Positions 8,040 through 16,128 of a stretch of 31,657 nucleotides of DNA are shown in pieces. Positions within the stretch are counted from its first letter, which is position 1. The number at the start of each line of letters is the position of its first letter. Made by a program: the position numbers and the translations under genes. This DNA is from a virus, in the IMG/VR virus record IMGVR_UViG_3300022907_000061, positions 1-31,657 of that record. One strand, given 5' to 3'. The notes below the pieces were generated by a model. That model was not told where the DNA came from. It ran no database searches and worked only from the letters and a program-made list of their open reading frames with translations.

Positions 8040-8663
8040 ATGGCAATCTCATCTTTATCAAAACTAACAGTTCCATTAGCAACAAGTGACAGCGCAAGCA
8101 GTCAAGGTTTGCTTATGCCAAAACTTCAATATCGTTTTCGTGTTACACTAGAAAACTTTGGAGTTTCAACACCAACAACTGAATTAACAAAACAAGTTAT
8201 GGACGTTACTAGACCAAACTTAACTTTTGAAAACATGGAAATTCCTGTATACAATAGTAAAGTTTATCTAGCAGGTAAGCACACATGGAACCCACTATCA
8301 TTAAATTTACGTGAAGATATTAACAACAACGTACAAAAATTAGTTGGTGAACAACTACAGAAACAATTTGACTTTATGGAGCAAGCAAGTGCTAACAGTG
8401 GTCAAGATTACAAGTTTGTTACACGTATTGAAATACTCGATGGCGGTAACGGAGCAACTGGAGTACAAGTATTAGAAACTTGGGAATGTTATGGTTGTTT
8501 CATCACAGAAGCAAACTACAACAGTTTAGCATATGCCAACAACGATCCGGTAAATGTTACACTAAGTATTCAATATGACAACGCAATCCAAACTCCAGAA
8601 AATACTGGGTTAGGAACAGCAGTTGGCAGAACACTAGGAACAAACGTAACTGGCGGCGGCTAA
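8040..8663 (+). CDS. gp19: Tail tube protein gp19
   Basis: This 207-residue protein has the size and pattern of T4 gp19-family tube subunits: LQYRFRVTLENFGV near the N-terminus, VTRPNLTFENMEIPVYNSKV near residue 60, HTWNPLSLNLREDINNNVQK near residue 85, and a closing strand region GCFITEANYNSLAYANNDPV followed by VTLSIQYDNA. Hexamers of this protein stack to form the inner tube that delivers DNA. The gene follows gp18 as in T4, with its own late promoter and an intrinsic terminator behind it, so it can be expressed as a single-gene high-level transcript. Confidence 0.92.
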   Translation: MAISSLSKLTVPLATSDSASSQGLLMPKLQYRFRVTLENFGVSTPTTELTKQVMDVTRPNLTFENMEIPVYNSKVYLAGKHTWNPLSLNLREDINNNVQKLVGEQLQKQFDFMEQASANSGQDYKFVTRIEILDGGNGATGVQVLETWECYGCFITEANYNSLAYANNDPVNVTLSIQYDNAIQTPENTGLGTAVGRTLGTNVTGGG

Positions 8664-8689
8664 TAAAAATTAGAAGATTGCCAATTAAT

Positions 8690-8726
8690 TTAGGAGTATA
8701 TTTTTTTAATATACTCCTTTTTTATT
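8690..8726 (+). terminator. Intrinsic terminator after gp19
   Basis: AGGAGTATA (8692-8700) pairs with TATACTCCT (8710-8718). Two further T-A pairs extend the stem to 11 bp with a 5-base loop, and a T-rich tract follows (8718-8726). It separates gp19 from the next gene. Confidence 0.88.
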
Positions 8727-8748
8727 TTCTACGCAGTTAATTAATAGG

Positions 8749-8756
8749 ATAAATAC
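8749..8756 (+). promoter_or_regulatory. T4-type late promoter overlapping the start of the next gene
   Basis: ATAAATAC ends 3 bases before the ATG at 8760, directly after a strong terminator. The expected +1 falls at about 8761, on the start codon. An AGGA (8746-8749) would serve only read-through transcripts. Confidence 0.6.
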
Positions 8757-8759
8757 AAT

Positions 8760-9842
8760 ATGGCTAATCCGTTCTCAGGTTTTTTTGATAATTTAATTAG
8801 TGGTGCTTTGAGTCCAAAAGGAAACTTAGCAGACTATCAACATGCGAGTCGTATATATGTTGACGGCAATATGCGATTGGCTCCTAAACTACCTCATCTA
8901 TTCCATGTGGTTTTAAATATTGATCCTAATATACCTATTAGTTCAAACGATGCTCTTAACAATACTGTAAAAAGAGAAATAAATGTACTGTGTAAGTCAG
9001 TAGATTTGCCTAATTATAATGTAGATGTACAAGTTTTAAATCAATATAATAGGAAAAAAGTACATCAAACTGCTGTAAACTATGCTCCGGTAAACATGAC
9101 ATGGCATGACGATAATGCTGGATTAACAAATTTTTTATGGAAAAGTTATTTTAATTATTATTATAGTGATGCTAGTCATACACAGCCAAATGGCACATCT
9201 CCTGAAATTCATGATCCAGCTTTACTAAGGATTGATAATAAAAATAATGCGTACAGTAATGGTGAAAACTTTGATTATAGATATGGTTTAGATAGACCAG
9301 GAAAAAGCAATAACTTTTTTACTAGTATTCAAGTATTCCAATTACACCCAGAAAACGGACAACCTACTAATACTAGCTTTACATATTTTAATCCACTCAT
9401 CGAAACATGGAATCATAATAGTGTAAATATCGAAGGCGGTCAATTTAAAGAAAACACAATGAGATTTTCTTATGAATCAGTAGTAATGGATAGACATTTA
9501 ACACAACCAGGTGTAAATCCAAAAACATTTGGTGAAGGTAGATATGATACTGTATCAAGTCCTCTTACAATACAAGGCGGTGGCGGCAGTAGTTTCTTTG
9601 GCACTGGCGGTGTATTAGCAGGCACAGAATCTACAATTAATAACCTCCAGCAAGGTAATGTATTGGGCGCACTTATTACAGGAGCAAATACTTTTAGAAA
9701 TGCTCAAAATTTATCCTTTGGTGGACTTATTACTGAACTAGCAACAGGTATAGAAAATGTAGCTGTAAACCAAATAAACAATACAAACTTTCCTTCCAAC
9801 AACAACCAAAATCAAACACAAGCACTTCCAAAGGTATTTTAA
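8760..9842 (+). CDS. gp19-like tail tube/baseplate structural protein (gp54- or gp48-like candidate)
   Basis: This 360-residue protein has tube-fold features: KLPHLFHVVLNIDPNIPISS near residue 43, REINVLCKSVDLPNYNVDVQ near residue 90, an APVNMTWHDDNAGLTNFLW block near residue 118, and a later PLIETWNHNSVNIEGGQFKE block followed by MRFSYESVVMD. These parallel gp19 but with long insertions. T4 has two larger gp19 relatives, gp48 and gp54, which cap the baseplate and start the tube; the length and position fit a protein of that kind, but I cannot tell which. The C-terminal 90 residues are Gly/Asn/Gln-rich and look flexible. It begins a co-directional run with the next two genes. Confidence 0.6.
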   Translation: MANPFSGFFDNLISGALSPKGNLADYQHASRIYVDGNMRLAPKLPHLFHVVLNIDPNIPISSNDALNNTVKREINVLCKSVDLPNYNVDVQVLNQYNRKKVHQTAVNYAPVNMTWHDDNAGLTNFLWKSYFNYYYSDASHTQPNGTSPEIHDPALLRIDNKNNAYSNGENFDYRYGLDRPGKSNNFFTSIQVFQLHPENGQPTNTSFTYFNPLIETWNHNSVNIEGGQFKENTMRFSYESVVMDRHLTQPGVNPKTFGEGRYDTVSSPLTIQGGGGSSFFGTGGVLAGTESTINNLQQGNVLGALITGANTFRNAQNLSFGGLITELATGIENVAVNQINNTNFPSNNNQNQTQALPKVF

Positions 9843-9844
9843 CA

Positions 9845-10216
9845 ATGACAGATATAGTAAATACAAATGTAGCTTTAAATGATACTATTGTTAAAAGCAA
9901 AGAATTCTTTTTTAATTACGAAAAAGAAGCAATTAGTTATCCTAGTAATCAAGTAGATGCTGTAGTAGGGTTTTTTGAGTCAAGAGGATTTGAAAAAACT
10001 GCTGCGATATCAACTGCTACAATTTTATTAAGACAAGCAAAAATTGACAATGTAAAAGTTATGGAATTGTTAGATCAATTAAAAAGTTTTGACGATGTAA
10101 AACTTAACAACCTTATTGGCGCAATTTTAAACACTAATAGAAGTGCTATTAGCAAACTGGGATTTGTTACTGAACCTACAGAAGAAAATGTAATTACTCG
10201 TAACATAGTGGTATAA
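9845..10216 (+). CDS. Small conserved phage protein, unknown function
   Basis: This 123-residue protein is mostly helical by sequence. Its core reads as two or three short helices (AVVGFFESRGFEKTAAISTA, ILLRQAKIDNVKVMELLDQL, LNNLIGAILNTNRSAISKLG). I recall similar proteins in T4-like marine phages but no assigned function. It starts 2 bases after the preceding gene, with no obvious Shine-Dalgarno, and its stop overlaps the gp4 start (TAATG), so translational coupling on both sides is likely. The context between a tube-like protein and the head completion gene suggests a virion or assembly role; that is inference. Confidence 0.75.
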   Translation: MTDIVNTNVALNDTIVKSKEFFFNYEKEAISYPSNQVDAVVGFFESRGFEKTAAISTATILLRQAKIDNVKVMELLDQLKSFDDVKLNNLIGAILNTNRSAISKLGFVTEPTEENVITRNIVV

Positions 10217-10650
10217 TGGCAAAATATGCTCAAGGCAAATACACCGTAAAAAATAAAGAAAAATATCTCGGTAACAGACAGCCAACTTACAGAAGTAGTT
10301 GGGAATTTGCTTTTATGAAATTTTGTGACGAACATCCTAGTGTAGCCAAATGGGCTAGTGAAGCTATTAAAATTCCTTATAGAAATCCATTTACTGGAAA
10401 ACAAACAATTTATGTTCCAGACTTTTTTGTTGTGTATGTTGACAGAACAGGCAAGCAACATGTAGAAGTTGTAGAAGTAAAGCCATACAACCAAACAGTA
10501 AAAGAAAAAGCTCGCAGTAAACACAATCAAGCCCACTGGGCATTGAATCAAGTAAAATGGGCTGCGGCAAATGCTTATTGTAAACAAAATGGTATGAAGT
10601 TTAGAGTGGTAAGTGAAAATGATATTTTCCACTCTGGTCGTAGAGGATAA
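10216..10650 (+). CDS. gp4: Head completion protein gp4 (PD-(D/E)XK-like)
   Basis: The 144-residue length and sequence agree with the T4 gp4 (gp50/gp4) head completion family, required before tails can join filled heads. The protein also shows a nuclease-like pattern: E30 in YRSSWEFAFMKFC, then P68-D69-F70 (YVPDFFVVYVD), then E87-V-K89 (VEVVEVKP). This is the order of a PD-(D/E)XK or TnsA-type site. It overlaps the preceding gene by one base. Its stop codon lies inside the late promoter for gp16. Confidence 0.85.
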   Translation: MAKYAQGKYTVKNKEKYLGNRQPTYRSSWEFAFMKFCDEHPSVAKWASEAIKIPYRNPFTGKQTIYVPDFFVVYVDRTGKQHVEVVEVKPYNQTVKEKARSKHNQAHWALNQVKWAAANAYCKQNGMKFRVVSENDIFHSGRRG

Positions 10651-10654
10651 ATAA
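10647..10654 (+). promoter_or_regulatory. T4-type late promoter for gp16, overlapping the gp4 stop
   Basis: ATAAATAA contains the gp4 stop codon (TAA, 10648-10650). The expected +1 is about 10659, leaving an 8-base leader without a Shine-Dalgarno before the ATG at 10667. Confidence 0.55.
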
Positions 10655-10666
10655 TAGTAGTATATA

Positions 10667-11170
10667 ATGGAAACTACTATGACTAAAAAACTTGAAGATT
10701 TGTTAAATTTACCAGATGCTAAGGAAATGATTGCAGAAGAACAATCAAAAAAAGCACAAGAAGCAATCGTAGAACAAGAAGATACTATTCGCGACATAGC
10801 TGAGTTTGATAAAATTAATTCTGCTTTGCCACAAGTTAAAGGACTAGGTGAACTAGCAGACAAAGAATTAAACGAGGTATCTGAAAAAGCAATGCAAGCA
10901 TATGAAGACCTTATGGATTTAGGTATGAACGTAGAAAGCCGTTATAGTGGTAGAGTTTTTGAAGTAGCTGGCACTATGTTAAAAACAAACCTTGATGCTA
11001 AAGTTGCTAAGTTAGATAAGAAACTAAAAATGGTAGAATTACAACTTAAAAAAGAAAAACTAGACAAAGATAGCTTTAGCCCAACTGGTATTACAGAAGG
11101 CGAAGGCTATGTTGTAACAGATAGAAATAGTCTATTAGAGCGTCTTAAAGCAGTAGATAAAGATAAATAA
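10667..11170 (+). CDS. gp16: Terminase small subunit gp16
   Basis: The 167-residue protein resembles the gp16 family of marine T4-like phages: LEDLLNLPDAKEMIAEEQ at the N-terminus, EFDKINSALPQVKGLGELAD near residue 45, YEDLMDLGMNVESRYSGRVF near residue 80, a charged coiled-coil segment (about residues 100-135), and a GYVVTDRNSLLERLK tail. Small terminase oligomers bind viral DNA and regulate the gp17 motor during packaging. A second in-frame ATG (10679, MTKKLEDLL) could be the true start. T4 has gp16 next to gp17; here two small genes separate them. Confidence 0.85.
   Translation: METTMTKKLEDLLNLPDAKEMIAEEQSKKAQEAIVEQEDTIRDIAEFDKINSALPQVKGLGELADKELNEVSEKAMQAYEDLMDLGMNVESRYSGRVFEVAGTMLKTNLDAKVAKLDKKLKMVELQLKKEKLDKDSFSPTGITEGEGYVVTDRNSLLERLKAVDKDK
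11163..11170 (+). promoter_or_regulatory. T4-type late promoter at the end of gp16
   Basis: ATAAATAA is formed by the last codons and the stop codon of gp16. The next ATG (11191) lies 20 bases downstream, with AGGA (11179-11182) 8 bases before it. Confidence 0.5.
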
Positions 11171-11190
11171 CATATAACAGGACTATAACA

Positions 11191-11739
11191 ATGAAAAAAT
11201 TTAGTGAATATCTAACTGAAACACATAAAGTATACCCTTTTAAAATTGGTATTGCTGGCGATCTTCCAGAAGGTTGCGAAGACAATCTAAAAAGATGTTT
11301 AGAAAAATTTGCTGTAAAAAGTTTATCAGCAGCAAAGAAAACACCAATACAGGAACGTCCTTTAGATTTTCCACAACTGGAAAACATTGATGTACGTTAC
11401 TACGAAGCAGAATTACAGTATCCAAGCACACCTGATGCTATTCAAGAATACATTGGTAACTGCTGCGGAGTTGAACAAAGTAATATTATCGTTAGAAGTC
11501 CAACTGATCCTAGAGAAGAATATCAAGAAAAGAAAGAAGATAAAGAATACGAACCAATGCTTACAACTGAAGAATTGGATGCTATGCCCGCACAAGAACA
11601 AGTAGGCGGACAACGTATAATGGATCTATTAAAAGAATTAGAAACAGCACGTAAAGAAAGAGACGATGCTCAGCCAGGTTTTGAAATGGAAAAACCAGCG
11701 CAAGATTCTACAAACACAGAAAGCGTAGTAGGGAGCTAA
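11191..11739 (+). CDS. Conserved phage protein between terminase genes, unknown function
   Basis: This 182-residue protein begins MKKFSEYLTE and has a recognisable central block, KKTPIQERPLDFPQLENIDV (about residues 50-69), an IQEYIGNCCGVEQSNIIVRS segment, and a SPTDPREEYQEKKEDKEYEP segment leading to an acidic, disordered-looking tail with a short helix, IMDLLKELETARKERDDA. I recall close relatives in T4-like marine phages, where it is treated as a virion or assembly protein; the sequence shows no catalytic motif. It is read together with the next gene, 2 bases away, between gp16 and gp17, so a packaging or prohead role is plausible. Confidence 0.8.
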   Translation: MKKFSEYLTETHKVYPFKIGIAGDLPEGCEDNLKRCLEKFAVKSLSAAKKTPIQERPLDFPQLENIDVRYYEAELQYPSTPDAIQEYIGNCCGVEQSNIIVRSPTDPREEYQEKKEDKEYEPMLTTEELDAMPAQEQVGGQRIMDLLKELETARKERDDAQPGFEMEKPAQDSTNTESVVGS

Positions 11740-11741
11740 AA

Positions 11742-12233
11742 ATGAGTAACATGCTAGATATATTAAGAAACTTTGATGCTGTTGAAAAATCAGTAGCAGA
11801 ATGTCCACCTGAAATGGACGGACAAATGGGCGCAGCACCAGCGCCTGGTATTAACATACAATTGGATAATGCTGGTCAAATGGCACAACTACTTCAAGCG
11901 TTACAAGCAGTTCAGCAAGGTGAAGCACAAGAAGAAGAAGTTGAAGAATACGATAACGAGCCAGAAGAAGAATACATGGATCTAGATGCTGTATTACCAA
12001 GCGGCGACGATCTTCATAAAAAGAAAACAATGCACAAGGCACAAGCAATGGGCGACAATCCAATGGCAATGGAAAGCATTAAAGATCGTTTATGGGCAGC
12101 ACTTAATGAAAAGAAAGCAAAGCCAGACTTTTTAGATATGGATAAAGACGGCGACAAAAAAGAGCCAATGAAAAAAGCCATTAAAGATAAAAAAGCAAAA
12201 AAAGGCAAGGTGCCTCCACAGTTTAAAAAATAA
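11742..12233 (+). CDS. Acidic conserved phage protein with C-terminal Asp-rich basic tail
   Basis: This 163-residue protein has low sequence complexity. A Gln/Ala-rich helix (about residues 43-62) is followed by an acidic stretch (62-90) and a Lys-rich C-terminus. Residues 129-143 (DFLDMDKDGDKKEPM) contain a DxDxDG pattern like EF-hand or dockerin calcium loops. Strong GGGAG lies 6 bases before the ATG. The charge pattern resembles scaffold or core proteins, but no family can be named. An intrinsic terminator follows immediately, ending the gp16 transcription unit before gp17. Confidence 0.78.
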   Translation: MSNMLDILRNFDAVEKSVAECPPEMDGQMGAAPAPGINIQLDNAGQMAQLLQALQAVQQGEAQEEEVEEYDNEPEEEYMDLDAVLPSGDDLHKKKTMHKAQAMGDNPMAMESIKDRLWAALNEKKAKPDFLDMDKDGDKKEPMKKAIKDKKAKKGKVPPQFKK

Positions 12234-12253
12234 CGTATCCCCCCAGATACTTC

Positions 12254-12280
12254 AATAGCGCCTGATGGCGCTATTTTTTT
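12254..12280 (+). terminator. Intrinsic terminator before gp17
   Basis: AATAGCGCC (12254-12262), loop TGAT, GGCGCTATT (12267-12275) form a perfect 9-bp stem followed by a T-run to 12280. Confidence 0.93.
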
Positions 12281-12282
12281 GA

Positions 12283-12290
12283 ATAAATAT
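12283..12290 (+). promoter_or_regulatory. T4-type late promoter abutting the gp17 start
   Basis: ATAAATAT lies between the terminator and the gp17 ATG, with only 4 bases to the start codon. With T4 late spacing the +1 is 12295, the A of the ATG. No Shine-Dalgarno is present. Confidence 0.65.
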
Positions 12291-12294
12291 TATT

Positions 12295-13881
12295 ATGGCA
12301 ACATCATTAGACGGCGTATTAATAAAAAAAGCCAATAAACAAGAACAATATAGTGAAGAACAAATTGATCACTTATTGAAGTGTATGGATCCTGATACAG
12401 GGTACTTGTACTTTGCTGAACATTTTGCTAATATTCAACACCCAGTACAAGGCAAATTGTTATTTGAACCTTACAAGTATCAACTAGGTTTATTAGAAAG
12501 CTATCATAAGTATAGATTTAATATTAACATGATGCCTAGGCAAACAGGTAAAACTACATGTGCCAGTATCTATTTAACATGGTATGCTATGTTTACTTCA
12601 GATCAAACTATATTAATTGCTGCTCACAAATATACAGGTGCTCAAGAGATAATGCAACGTATTCGTTATGTATACGAAACATGTCCTGATTTTATAAGAG
12701 CCGGTGTTACTAGTTATAACAAAGGAAGTATCGAATTTGAAAATGGCAGTAGAATTATAAGTCAAACAACGACAGGAAATACAGGACGTGGTTTATCTAT
12801 CTCGTTATTATATTGTGACGAGTTTGCGTTTGTACAACCGAATATTGCCGAAGAGTTTTGGACATCAATTTCTCCTACACTAGCAACAGGTGGTCGTGCT
12901 ATTCTTACAAGCACACCAAACAGTGATGAAGATACATTTGCTACAATTTGGAAACAAGCAGAAGACAAGTTTGATGAATACGGCAATGAAAATGACACAG
13001 GACGCAATGGCTTTCATGCTTTCCGTGCAGATTGGTGGGAACATCCAGATAGAGATGACAAATGGAAATCTGCTGAAATTGGACGTATTGGCGAAGAAAA
13101 ATTTAGACGTGAATATGGCTGTGAATTTCTTGTTTTTGATGAAACATTAATTAACAGTATTAAACTTTCTGCTATGGAAGGTATAAATCCTACACTAAAC
13201 ATGGGGCAAGTACGCTGGTATTCAAAAATTGATCCGGATAAAAACTATGCTGTAGGTTTAGATCCTAGTATGGGTACAGGCGGAGATTATGCTGCTATAC
13301 AAGTTGTAGAATTACCAACTTATAAACAGGTAGCTGAATGGCAGCACAATATTACTGCCATACCTGGACAAATAAGAGTACTTAAAGATATTTGCCAATA
13401 CTTAGCAGACCAACGCGGCAGTGATAATGGTGTATATTGGAGTGTTGAAAACAATGGAATTGGAGAAGCATGTTTACTCGTTATAAACGATTTTGGGGAA
13501 GAGAATATACCAGGACTATTTGTGTCTGAACCTATTCGCAAAGGACATGTACGTAAATTTAGAAAAGGTTTTAACACTACACATAGCAGCAAAGTTACAG
13601 CATGTAGCCGATTGAAAACAATGGTTGAAAACGATCAATTGATTGTTAAGAGTAAACCTTTTATAAGTGAACTTAAAGGATATATTGCTCAAGGTAGTAG
13701 CTATCAAGCAAAGCCTGGTATGACCGATGATTTAGTTAGTAGTATGTTACTAGTTCTACGCATGATAAGTGTAATGAAAGACTGGGATCCTACGATATAC
13801 AATACCTTTACACAGATGGAAAGTGGCTATGATAATGACTACGAATTGCCCATGCCTATCTTTGTAAGTGGCAACTATTGA
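12295..13881 (+). CDS. gp17: Terminase large subunit gp17 (packaging ATPase-nuclease)
   Basis: This 528-residue protein has the two-domain plan of T4 gp17. The ATPase domain shows a Walker A at residues 80-88 (MPRQTGKTT, compare SRQLGKTT in T4), a Walker B with catalytic Glu at 170-176 (SLLYCDE), and a coupling motif TSTPN at 205-209. The nuclease domain begins with AVGLDPSMGTGGDYAAIQV, in which D323 is the likely first metal ligand. A later Glu (YWSVENNGIG) and Asp (MTDDLVSSML) complete the RNase H-type site. It drives DNA into proheads and cuts concatemers. It is a monocistronic-looking unit placed directly behind a terminator and late promoter. Confidence 0.95.
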   Translation: MATSLDGVLIKKANKQEQYSEEQIDHLLKCMDPDTGYLYFAEHFANIQHPVQGKLLFEPYKYQLGLLESYHKYRFNINMMPRQTGKTTCASIYLTWYAMFTSDQTILIAAHKYTGAQEIMQRIRYVYETCPDFIRAGVTSYNKGSIEFENGSRIISQTTTGNTGRGLSISLLYCDEFAFVQPNIAEEFWTSISPTLATGGRAILTSTPNSDEDTFATIWKQAEDKFDEYGNENDTGRNGFHAFRADWWEHPDRDDKWKSAEIGRIGEEKFRREYGCEFLVFDETLINSIKLSAMEGINPTLNMGQVRWYSKIDPDKNYAVGLDPSMGTGGDYAAIQVVELPTYKQVAEWQHNITAIPGQIRVLKDICQYLADQRGSDNGVYWSVENNGIGEACLLVINDFGEENIPGLFVSEPIRKGHVRKFRKGFNTTHSSKVTACSRLKTMVENDQLIVKSKPFISELKGYIAQGSSYQAKPGMTDDLVSSMLLVLRMISVMKDWDPTIYNTFTQMESGYDNDYELPMPIFVSGNY

Positions 13882-13888
13882 TAAATAC
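13881..13888 (+). promoter_or_regulatory. T4-type late promoter overlapping the gp17 stop
   Basis: ATAAATAC shares its first A with the gp17 TGA stop and ends 6 bases before the ATG at 13895. The predicted +1 (about 13893) gives a 2-base leader. Confidence 0.6.
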
Positions 13889-13894
13889 TTTACT

Positions 13895-16057
13895 ATGAAC
13901 AAATTTGATAATTTTGCAGTTGATTTATTTAACAAAATAAGAGGACGTTTTCCAAACGTATCTATCGGTGATGAAAATGGAAAAGTCACTAATGTTCCTA
14001 AAGAAGCTAGATTCTTTGATTTTGGATATAAAATTGAAAATATAGATTTAGGAAAAGTTAGCGTGGCACTTGATGAAGAAAATGGTGTTACAATCATTGT
14101 TGGTAAAGATATTGTAGAAGGACAAGTAGAGTCAATACAAGACAACTGGTACAACTTTTTAAAAGAATTACGCATCTTTGCCAAAAAACGTATGCTCAAA
14201 TTTGATGTAAGAGATATTAATAAATCGAATTTAAACAAAAGAGATTATGAATACTTAGCGCAGAATCGCCCCGGAGAAAACACAATGTCAGAATCTAAAA
14301 TGTATGGTAACGAAACACGAAGTTATCAAAAAATTGGAAAAGCAAGAATAGCAATTAAGCATTCTGCGCCAATTAATTTAGAAAATACTAATAGTAGAAC
14401 TAGTAAAATTGGTTCAATTTATATTGAATCACCAACTGGTGAACGTTTTAAATATCCTTATAAACATTTAGCAGGCGCTAGAGCTATGGCATTACATGTT
14501 AATGAAGGCGGTCATATGTATGATGATTTTGGCAAACACATCTCCGGGTTGTCAGAAGAAATGTCAAAATTGCGCAAGTTTAGCCAATACATGAATCGCA
14601 GTAGTGTAATGGCAGAAACATTAGAAGGCTATACAGATATTGTAAAAGGGCGTATCAAAGAAGTAAGACAAGAAATACAAAACTTACAAAAACCAGGCTA
14701 CTATAAAGAAGCAAGTGAAAATTATGAAGTTGCTGTCATGGAAGAAGTTCCAACTGATGTATCCGATGCATGGGTTGATCAACTTACTATCAAACAGTTT
14801 AACGAAGAATTAAAAGATGTGTTTCCATACATTTATAACTTAGTAGGCACAAATGTTGTAGAAACAATGGACCTAGACGATATTTTAGATGAAGGCTACA
14901 TGAAAGGCTATAGCAAGTATCATTGTGAAGATTGCGGATGCCAAATGCATAACTGTAAACCAGATTGCGATTGCTCACATGATTCACATGACGAAACTGG
15001 TTCGTGGTGGAGAGATGCAGATGGCAACGGTGTTCCTGATGCATTTGAATCAACAAACAAGGTTGACTACGACAGAATTGTAGAATTAGCAATTGACAAA
15101 TTAATGGGTCAGTTTGCTGAAGAAGTAAACGAAGCAAAAGCAAGACCAGGATATTGCTCAGACGATTGTTGTGGCGCAGATGTAAAAGCAGAAGATTGCA
15201 CATGTGCTCCAACATGTAAGCATTGTGATTGCAATGCAACCAACGAAGCAAAAGAAAAGCCAAAAGGTTCGTTTGAACCACACCCTGGTGCTTTTGACTG
15301 GGATGCTAACATGGATGATGACGATGATGATGAAAAAGAAGCATATTCACCAGGCGATGAAAACGAAGAAGGAATGGTAAGCAATTGTTGCGGCGCTCCG
15401 ATTATGGATGTTTATGACGGGCATGGTAGATGCTCAGATTGTAAAGAAATGGCAAGTGCTGTTCCAGAATCAAACGATGATACAATGGATGTTAAAGTAG
15501 GTCCACAAGGCATGGAACCAATGGATAAAGAACCAGAAAAAGAAAAGACCCCAATTGGAGAGTTTATTCTATCTTACTTTGATAGAGAAAACGGAACTTT
15601 TCCTAAAGGCGAAACAGCAGTTCTTACTATGGTGGAAAAAGAGTACGGTGAACAATATGTAGAGCCAGCTGCTAAATTTATTAAAAAAGTAGAATCAATG
15701 ATTATGGCTCGCCAGGCAGAGCAACAGACAAGATATCCAGAAACAGAACTAGCAAAACAAGGCGAAGTTGATGAACGTTCACAATTTGAATTATACAGAA
15801 ATAGCATCGTATTGTATGATCCAACTACAATGGAAGTGAAAAGAACATATCCATTAGGTCATGGTAAACGAGCAAGCGCAGACGCAGAAAAATTAGACTT
15901 AATTGCTACTGACGGTGCTAACTATATGGAACTTGTTAGAGACAAGAAACGCATGGCAGCACAAGATACTGAAAAACCAGCAGAGCTACCAAAAGCACAA
16001 GAACCAAAGAAACCAGGCGCATTAGATAGAATTAAATCGTTAGCTGGTTTAAACTAA
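13895..16057 (+). CDS. Long conserved virion-type protein with Cys-rich zinc-ribbon inserts
   Basis: The 720-residue protein has an N-terminal conserved part (about 1-330) including the blocks MSESKMYGNETRSYQKIGKA and HLAGARAMALHVNEGGHMYD, which I associate with structural proteins downstream of gp17 in marine T4-like phages. The C-terminal half is a patchwork: Cys cluster 1 (about 343-363, HCEDCGCQMHNCKPDCDC), an EF-hand-like loop DADGNGVPDAFE near 374, Cys cluster 2 (about 420-449), an Asp run, Cys cluster 3 (about 496-515, SNCCGAPI and GRCSDCKE), and a C-terminal block FDRENGTFPKGETAVLTMVE. The Cys pairs suggest zinc ribbons. I chose ATG 13895 over an in-frame upstream ATG at 13868 because the latter lies inside gp17 and upstream of the late promoter. 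Function is unknown. Confidence 0.75.
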   Translation: MNKFDNFAVDLFNKIRGRFPNVSIGDENGKVTNVPKEARFFDFGYKIENIDLGKVSVALDEENGVTIIVGKDIVEGQVESIQDNWYNFLKELRIFAKKRMLKFDVRDINKSNLNKRDYEYLAQNRPGENTMSESKMYGNETRSYQKIGKARIAIKHSAPINLENTNSRTSKIGSIYIESPTGERFKYPYKHLAGARAMALHVNEGGHMYDDFGKHISGLSEEMSKLRKFSQYMNRSSVMAETLEGYTDIVKGRIKEVRQEIQNLQKPGYYKEASENYEVAVMEEVPTDVSDAWVDQLTIKQFNEELKDVFPYIYNLVGTNVVETMDLDDILDEGYMKGYSKYHCEDCGCQMHNCKPDCDCSHDSHDETGSWWRDADGNGVPDAFESTNKVDYDRIVELAIDKLMGQFAEEVNEAKARPGYCSDDCCGADVKAEDCTCAPTCKHCDCNATNEAKEKPKGSFEPHPGAFDWDANMDDDDDDEKEAYSPGDENEEGMVSNCCGAPIMDVYDGHGRCSDCKEMASAVPESNDDTMDVKVGPQGMEPMDKEPEKEKTPIGEFILSYFDRENGTFPKGETAVLTMVEKEYGEQYVEPAAKFIKKVESMIMARQAEQQTRYPETELAKQGEVDERSQFELYRNSIVLYDPTTMEVKRTYPLGHGKRASADAEKLDLIATDGANYMELVRDKKRMAAQDTEKPAELPKAQEPKKPGALDRIKSLAGLN

Positions 16058-16071
16058 TCAGCTAACTTTTT
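16039..16071 (+). terminator. Intrinsic terminator overlapping the 3' end of the Cys-rich gene
   Basis: GTTAGCTG (16039-16046) pairs with CAGCTAAC (16059-16066). Three more inner pairs are possible, and TTTTT follows (16067-16071). The stop codon (16055-16057) lies in the hairpin. It blocks late transcription from entering gp32. Confidence 0.85.
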
Positions 16072-16093
16072 GAAATTATTGTCAAAAAAACAC

Positions 16094-16125
16094 TTGACAA
16101 TGATAAATAAATTGTGTAGTATAAT
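16094..16125 (+). promoter_or_regulatory. gp32: Sigma70-like promoter for gp32
   Basis: Perfect TTGACA (16094-16099), 17 bases, then TAGTAT (16117-16122), overlapping TATAAT at 16120-16125. A late-type ATAAATAA (16103-16110) lies in the spacer, so both host-type and late recognition are possible. Confidence 0.75.
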
Positions 16126-16128
16126 AAC

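Noticed and set aside
10075-10863. Long minus-strand open frame (262 codons) opposite gp4
   Set aside because: It is antisense to gp4 and parts of its neighbours, its composition is Ser/Phe-rich without motifs, and there is no promoter or ribosome site that supports it.
13868-13894. Upstream ATG as start of the Cys-rich protein
   Set aside because: It lies inside gp17 and upstream of the late promoter, and would add only nine residues that do not resemble the protein's start.
14799-15281. Leu/His-rich minus-strand open frame opposite the Cys-rich protein gene
   Set aside because: Its odd composition is the mirror of the biased codons of the real gene; there are no start signals.
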